NCBI RefSeq assembly: GCF_002234675.1
Contig: NC_019863.2
Location: 4,082,609 to 4,146,608 of the forward strand
Direction: 5' to 3'
Source of the DNA: Oryzias latipes
Lineage: Eukaryota > Chordata > Actinopteri > Beloniformes > Adrianichthyidae
DNA length: 64,000 nucleotides
Position numbers and translations under genes: made by a program. This document shows positions 58,061 to 64,000 of this stretch, piece by piece (position 1 is the first letter of the stretch; every line of letters starts with the position of its first letter). Below the pieces are notes generated by a model that worked only from the letters and a program-made list of their open reading frames with translations, had not been told where the DNA came from and made no database searches.

Positions 58061-59089
58061 ATGATTATTTTAAAAAATTAAGATGTGTTTAGTTTAAAAA
58101 ACCAAAGGTTTATTAGTGAGGTAATGAGGAAAACGGTGCATCAGGTCTGTAGCTGAATTTCTTCAAGTGGAGGACAGTGCAGTTAATTTCTGACTAATTT
58201 TCTGAACCCCATGTCAGCGCATAACAAATAATAATAAAGAAAAAAGAGACCTTTAAGTATGACATCTCAGCCAATGCCTCACATTTATAAAACTAAAAAA
58301 AAAACAGCTGTTACAATAAAGTGAGACTTAAAGGTTTTCATTGAATGTAAATAAATAAACTAAACGACTGCAGCTTTGACTTAATTTAATTTTTTGGAAT
58401 GCCTTCATGTCAGTCACCAGCTCACAGTTTTTTAGACTCATCTGCTCTTTTAAACAGAAAAAAATGTATATATATGGAGTATTCTTTTTTTAATATATAT
58501 TATCAATGTTAAGCAGATGGTTGAGTAACTATTAAAATACATTTAAATCCACCTTTAATGCCAACATTCAGTCTGAATTTGAGGGGGGTTATTTCACCCG
58601 CTGAACATTCTTCAGTGTTTTTTCCCTCTTAATAGAACAGATTGTTTAAACAAAACATCATTTAGATTTTCATGAATTACAATCACTATATAGTAGAAAG
58701 ATTCTGTCAATCTATTAGGCAAGATTTCCCCCAAATTTAATAAATTTAATCAAATTAAATGAATAAAATTTGTCTCTTTTTTACTTTATTTTTAAGGCTT
58801 TTGATATATTTTAGCTCATGGAATAATTTGTAGAAAATGTCATTATTATTATCTTTAAATAGTTGTTAAAGTAAATGTGTTTATTATGTAAAACTCTTAC
58901 AAATATGAATGGATCAGAACATAGCAGTAAACAAAGAATCCATTGAAAGAGTAAGGTCACACAAGGACATATGATCAGGGAAATATCTTATAAAATTACA
59001 CATAGAAAATAAATATTCAAATTAAAATACATTATCTTGTTTTGGAAATTGTATAAGTGTTCTTTAATTGTATAAGTGTGTTTATGTTG
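58061..59089. other. Intergenic, nothing recognised
   Basis: AT-rich sequence without coding or repeat signatures that I can support. Confidence 0.45.
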
Positions 59090-59099
59090 TTGTAAATAA

Positions 59100-59465
59100 A
59101 AAAACAAAACCCCCCTCTCACCCTCCGCGGGTGGTTTCTCCTCCAAGCTCTGGTCCTCTAACTGAGGCCTGGGAGCTTGAGGGTCCTGCAGTATCTTAGC
59201 TGTTCCTAGCACTGCGCTCTTCTGGACTGAGAGGTCTGAGGTCTTTCCAGGTATCTGTTGTAGCCACTCCTCCAGCTTGGGGGTTACTGCCCCGAGTGCT
59301 CCAATTACCACAGGCACCACTGTCACCTTCACTTTCCAGGCTTTCTGCAGTTCTTCTCCCTGGTAGTCCCTGGTATTTCTCCAGTTTCTCATGTTCCTTC
59401 TTCCTGATGTTCCCAGTGCTTGGCACTGCCACATCCACCACAACAGCTTTCCTTTTCCAAAAAGT
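59100..59465 (-). mobile_element. LINE polyprotein fragment, minus strand
   Basis: On the minus strand the frame reads KAWKVKVTVVPVVIGALGAV then TPKLEEWLQQIPG and SVQKSAVLGTAKIL, a segment I recall as common near the end of fish non-LTR retrotransposon polyproteins. The clade is not assigned. It is a short dead fragment between os9 and the next gene. Confidence 0.6.
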
Positions 59466-59883
59466 GGGAATATTTTCAAAAAATTACATTTGTGAATAAA
59501 AGTTTTTGCAGATATATTACAAGGTTATTAATAACAAATTTAGCTTTTTTTTCTCCTATTCTCCTATTTTTAAACCAAATCTATTAATTTCCTAATTTAA
59601 AGGTGGACAATACATGTCATTACAAGTTAACTAGTGCTGAAAATCAAATAAGAAAGGTTTGGATTAGTCACATAAATAAAAAAGCTGCTGATCTGTTTCT
59701 GCAGAAATGTGTTTCTATGGAAGACAATCCGTAGACGGAGAAATGACAAGTTAAGATTTTTATGTAATTTTTTGTCTTTGGAATAGGAAAATAAATGTAT
59801 TATTTCAAAACAAAATTAACTGTTATTTCTAAACATATATGCTCTCTTAAGTTTTTCTTTTTCCTTCGTCGTGGTTTGTTTAA

Positions 59884-59913
59884 CCGGAAGTGGCTGTTTA
59901 TGTGGCCGGAAGT
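59884..59913 (+). promoter_or_regulatory. Paired ETS-type sites upstream of the last gene
   Basis: Two CCGGAAGT motifs (59884-59891 and 59906-59913), 22 bp apart start to start, lie about 550 bp before the first splice donor of the next gene. ETS/GABP pairs are typical of TATA-less housekeeping promoters. The link to this gene is inferred from position. Confidence 0.4.
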
Positions 59914-60590
59914 TGTCGTTTAGTCAGGCAGATCAGATGTCGTTAATGCAGCGGTGTTGTGCAGTTTGGTGTATTCGTTTTTATTTCAGTAACTACCTTT
60001 AACGTTACTGGAGTGGGATTACCATCAACCCGTCGGTCAGTCTGTCCGGAATTGTTTATTTGTTTATTTTAAAAGTGTAGCCGCGAGGCAACGGAGAACA
60101 ACTTACTTCTAAAGTTGACATGATTAGCACTGTCCAACCGAGCTAGCTTAACTCAACTTCCCCAAAACAAAAAAATATTTAACTTAAGTGGACAACATTC
60201 ACTGAAGCGGTTTTTTATTCTATCTTTGTGAAAGAAAAATGGCGGAATTACCCTTTTGAATAGTTGTTTCCCTGTTTCGTTAGAGCTGTGAGTTTACTTG
60301 GTGAGTGTCGTGGATGTAACTAGCTCGGCTGTCGTGAACAGCGGGAACGCTGCCTGTCTGTCTCAGAGATGACATTAACGCCGCCGTAAGGATGCGGTAG
60401 GGTGGCGCAGCGGGAATGGTGTGTGCGTCACCTCTGGTGAGTAAACCACACCTCACTGAAGGAGTGTCGCCGAACACCGCCACGAGCCTCGGTGACGGTC
60501 ACTTGAAGCGGCCTCGTCGCTCGTGTATCTGTCGGAGTGGGATCGCCGCCACAGCCACTCACTGCCTGCTCTCTTTCTCCACATGTGCAG

Positions 60591-60848
60591 CTTGTCCACG
60601 CGTGAAGTGCTGCCAAGCAACCACCTGGATCAGCATGAAGGCCGTGGGGTCCAGGTTCTCCTTTTACGCGGGGTTCGTCGTGGGGACTTTCACCCTGTAC
60701 GTGTTCCTGCGGCAGGTGTGGTTTGAGCGGACGGACACGCGCGGCTTTGCTGATCCGGGTGAATTTCAGCAACAACTGGAGGAAGAAAATAAAATCTGGA
60801 AGAAGGAGAGATCAGCACTTTTCAACCTAAAGCACCCACACCACATAG
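60591..60848 (+). CDS. First coding exon of a type II membrane protein, probably C1GALT1-like glycosyltransferase
   Basis: An upstream non-coding exon ends at 60436 (CTG then GTGAGTAA). This exon starts after TCCACATGTGCAG at 60591, has its ATG at 60635, and ends at 60848 (ATAG then GTATGT). The 71 codons begin MKAVGSRFSFYAG. A short basic N-terminus is followed by a membrane span at about residues 10-26 (GFVVGTFTLYVFL), then a charged stem (EFQQQLEEENKIWKKE) and LKHPHHI. That is the layout of a Golgi type II enzyme. The His-rich stem end resembles, from memory, fish core-1 beta-1,3-galactosyltransferase-like proteins. The catalytic exons lie beyond the window, so the family is not proven. 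The in-frame codons before 60635 continue into the upstream intron and are treated as untranslated. Confidence 0.5.
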
Positions 60849-61599
60849 GTATGTACGAAACGACAGAGAAATGCTGCAAACAGACCAAACTTCACATTTG
60901 TTCCTCTCATTTTTATTATGTCTGCTGTGAAGGTTAAAAGTTTGATCCCCTAGAGAAAGAAAGAAGGTGAACATTCATTCACACACTGAAGTCAAACTAC
61001 CAGTTCTGCATAAATAGGAGCTGTCTTGGGACACACTAACGAAGCCATCATTGTTAAAGTGGAGGTACTGGTTTGATCAGTCCCAACTGTCTCTGTCAGA
61101 CTTACTAGTTAAACATATTTACTTAGCAAGCAGAAGTCAAGCTGACCTTTAATCTGCAGCTTTTCACCTTCAACTTTAGTTTTAGTATTTAATTTAAAAA
61201 AAACCTGCAATAAACCATACTATAAAACTTGATGCATTTTATTTTTAAGAGAAACAAGGATGACTGTATGCAGGTAATCTAGATGTATTGCATAAAAAAA
61301 GCTACAGAATGTTCTTAATGTGTAAAATCTCACCAAAAAATATGCAGAAAGAGAGAAGCTATTCCTATTTATTTAGATAGATTTTTTTATTTTTACCAAA
61401 CCTTAATAAATCACACTAAAATAAAGACACACTCTACATTAAAATAAAAATAAAACTTAAATCGTACCCCATTGCGGAGCAACAAAAAAACCAAACAGTA
61501 TGTAGTTTGTAATCCATTAGAATTGGAACATGATGTTATTATCCTCCCTGATAGTACTCAGAACTCCCTCCAGAGCCCACATACTTTTAAACTTTTGAA

Positions 61600-61904
61600 G
61601 GTCGTAAATCAACTTGAAATAAGCAAATCCAACATTCACACGACTTTTCAGAAGAGGAAAAAAACATAAAGGGAAGATCCACACAACCAACAGAGAGTAA
61701 CCATTTTTTCCTTGTTAACCAGATGGCGAGTTTTGCTGTTGCAAAAATAAGATTGAGAATGGTGTGTCCATGTTTCCTGCAGGCCGTATAATTGGGACCA
61801 AAAACGAACAATGGGAAGGAGAACACCTCCCCGAGCCTGAGACACCAATCTTCCAAGACTGTGAACAAACCCCTTAGCCTGTTACACTCAATTACACGTA
61901 ACAA
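61600..61904 (-). mobile_element. LINE C-terminal fragment, minus strand
   Basis: The minus strand encodes VFGPNYTACRKHGHTILN then LIFATAKLAIWLTRKKW, matching the end of L1/Tx1-type fish LINE polyproteins (FGP-x-Y followed by a hydrophobic AKLAIW-x-TRK helix). The remainder is decayed. Confidence 0.55.
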
Positions 61905-63429
61905 GTTTATTTCAAATCAAATCAACATTTACCTGGAAAAAGAAAATATAAGTCAATACATGACTTGGAAAATAAGATTTGAAAGGGGATTGGAAGTAAT
62001 TACCAAATTACTATCCTATTTATAGATGGATAAATATCCTTTATTCAGATTTAAATATGTTACTATTTTATCAAATGTTTAGTCTAATTTCTGACATGTT
62101 TCAGAAAGTATAGGGATACAGAAGATAAGCAACAAACTAGCAAGCCATCCACGACACTCACCAAGTTAACTGACATGTCTGATAATGCGGAGCTGGAAGA
62201 GCGTTATCCCGCTCATACCATGCTCATTTGCCAAAAAGCTAAATGTTAATATCAAGTATTATAACTTCGGTCCTGTTATGTTTTTAACGTTTAAATCATT
62301 TTTCACTAAAAACGGACTATTTAGAGTGCGGTGCGTCACATTGTCATGGTAACCAGCACCCGCACTAACAGTTCTCGTTCTTCTTTCTGAGAAAAGTGGT
62401 CGTCACAAACACATAAACAGAGCGGCTTTTCAGAAAGAAAGTTAGCCTCTTCCTGCACGTTTTTGTCCAGATGATATGAAGCAAAAGTTTGTTTACAAGC
62501 AACAAAGTCTAAATAGATCAGTTTCTCCGGGATCACATCCTCGTGTTTCATTTCTTTCTTTTTAGATTCTCCTCCCTTTTTCTCTTCTGCTCCATCCCAG
62601 GCTTCAAAATGATCAAATTCACCAAACAGGTTAAAGGAAACTTTAAAAGCTCTCAAGCTTTTTCTACTGTCTTGCTGTTGTGATAAACTATTTTAGCTTA
62701 ACTTTTCATTTTTCAAAAGTGACCGAAGTCTGAAACTGAATTTGTTCTTCAATCCAGACGTTATTATAAAAGTGTTTCAGTTGTAAAGATGACTTGGACC
62801 AAACTCTGGGATGTTTGGCTGTTAATAAACACAAACCTTGAAGGAGAACTAAACTGCTGACCTCTGATTTCATCAAGAAGATTTAAAAACTGTTTGATGT
62901 GTGTTTGTTGTGGTTTCAAGACGTTCAACAGGGAAAACTCATTGTAGCGCTGAGATGCTGTCAATTTAACCCAATGCATCATGGGAGACGTAGTGAAGAC
63001 AGACTAGCGTCTCTGAGCCTCATTGTATTGTTCACATGTTCCACAGTCTGACACCAGATTCTGTGGAAAGCTGCACCGCTAAAGACGAGCTTTAGCTGGT
63101 ATTTTTGTTGGAACTGAGAGACTTTATGAGCAGAATCAGAACAAGGAAGTGAAGACTTTAACCACTTCTGATTGGTCAGATTGATGACATGTGATTAAGA
63201 CTCCAAGAATGATTGGTGGAGACAGTTAAAGGGGCGGGACTTTTCCAAAAACAGAGCTGAAGCTGCAGCTAAATCGCGGTACCGTCATTCTTATCAAAAT
63301 GTCTTTAATAGAATCAAATAAACACAAAGAAAAAAGTATTTTATGATCTTTCATATTCCTAACTCCTCAGTGTTTTATCAAAGTCTGTTTGGATGAACAC
63401 AGAGCTGATATCCTGGAGATGGGAAAAAT

Positions 63430-63530
63430 TTATAGATCAGGGAAAATGGGTAATTTCCTACGGCACACCTGACCATCTCCCACAGCGCACTAGTGTGCCG
63501 CGGCACACCGGTTGAAAAATATAGAGCACC
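63430..63530. mobile_element. hAT-like terminal fragment
   Basis: It contains TAATTTCCTACGGCACACCT and GTGTGCCGCGGCACACCGGT, a palindromic GGCACAC motif found at the ends of a common fish hAT-type repeat. No partner end is identified nearby. Confidence 0.4.
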
Positions 63531-63965
63531 CTGGACCAGGTGTTTTTTTTCTTTTCTTAATTGGCTAATACTGAAAAAATCCCTCTTGTGGTGTAAAAGT
63601 AGATTTAGAAAAAACGCCATAAAGCCACTTTATTAGTTGAACTTTGATCTTTTACTGCGCCACAATGTCACAAATTTAAATGAAAACACCTCAAAATGAG
63701 GCTTTTCACAGCAATTATTTGGTTAAAAGTATTTGCAATGAATTAATTAATTATAGGTCACGGTTAATTAATTGCACAAAACATTAAATGCATGACAGCA
63801 CTAATAATAGTAACAAGATCCTTTTTAATTTCATTCCAATACATGTTTTTTATCTGTTCTTTTCATCCCACTTTGTTTAATAACAAATAATAGCTTAGGA
63901 CATACAAAATGTGTTAATATCCACTTAACAAATAATTCTTGACCAGAAGCTCAACTTCTCTAAGT

Positions 63966-64000
63966 GAGTGTTTTTCAGCCTTTTGTGAGTCAAGATCCGC
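63966..64000 (+). mobile_element. Start of an hAT-like repeat, cut by the window edge
   Basis: The final bases read GTGTTTTTCAGCCTTTTGTG then AGTCAAGATCCGC, resembling the 5' end of a widespread hAT-like repeat. Too little is present for certainty. Confidence 0.3.

Larger units (their letters stand above)
60849..64000 (+). other. Intron 1 of the last gene
   Basis: No further exon of the glycosyltransferase-like gene is found up to the window edge. It holds a LINE fragment (61600-61900), hAT-like scraps near 63430-63530, and otherwise AT-rich sequence. Confidence 0.45.

Noticed and set aside
60416..60634. Longer start for the last gene (ORF from 60416)
   Set aside because: It would read through a good donor at 60437 and acceptor before 60591; ATG 60635 opens directly onto the membrane anchor.
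62336..62656. 106-codon minus-strand ORF with Lys/Glu-rich stretch
   Set aside because: No recognised motif, no convincing splice or promoter context, inside an intron; not supported as a gene.

Overview
This window looks like a piece of a teleost fish genome. It has vertebrate genes split by GT-AG introns, between very dense small fish-type transposable elements (tRNA-derived SINEs, LINE fragments, Tc1, hAT-like ends, many short inverted-repeat elements). I cannot fix the species. I could run no searches, so family names rest on recognised motifs and remembered vertebrate proteins.

Host genes, left to right. (1) The 3' end of an unidentified plus-strand gene: exons 445-647, 717-851 and probably 8147-8251, with an alternative short last exon at 977-1024. 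(2) b4galnt1 (GM2/GD2 ganglioside synthase), complete, minus strand, ten coding exons between 28078 and 17956 that join in phase to 531 codons; candidate non-coding exons lie near 32.1-32.3 kb. (3) os9 (ER-associated degradation lectin), complete, plus strand, fifteen coding exons between 44210 and 55496 that join to 660 codons. (4) The first coding exon of a type II membrane protein, probably a C1GALT1-like glycosyltransferase, at 60591-60848, running off the right edge. B4GALNT1 and OS9 are also neighbours in human, so the pairing is old synteny. All three recognised genes make, extend or read glycans in the secretory pathway, but nothing here shows that they are co-regulated.

Mobile DNA. 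The last intron of gene 1 (852-8146) is a transposon nest: two inverted-repeat elements with related TA-flanked ends (1501-3029, 3032-3695), then two large foldback elements (3756-5960 and 6070-7548), each flanked by its own 6-bp direct repeat. The 8.3-18 kb gap holds a poly-G-bearing element, a GGAT-type satellite, a short inverted-repeat element and an L2-like LINE with a SINE inside. Introns of b4galnt1 hold a broken Tc1 and a TA-flanked element nested in an older repeat. The 28-44 kb gap between b4galnt1 and os9 holds LINE pieces and, at 34.0-40.1 kb, the most unusual object: a multi-exon, decayed copy of a transposase-like gene with a TDET motif, long coiled coils and a C-terminal Tudor/SH3-like domain. 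It is itself interrupted by a 1.08-kb inverted-repeat element and a SINE. A hAT-type element holding a LINE, and a hAT transposase remnant, follow at 40.2-42.6 kb.

The best candidates for something undescribed are the 34-40 kb gene family, the foldback elements, a minus-strand membrane-protein ORF at 35880-36290, and an internal segment shared by two otherwise different inverted-repeat elements (3147-3430 and 36955-37230).
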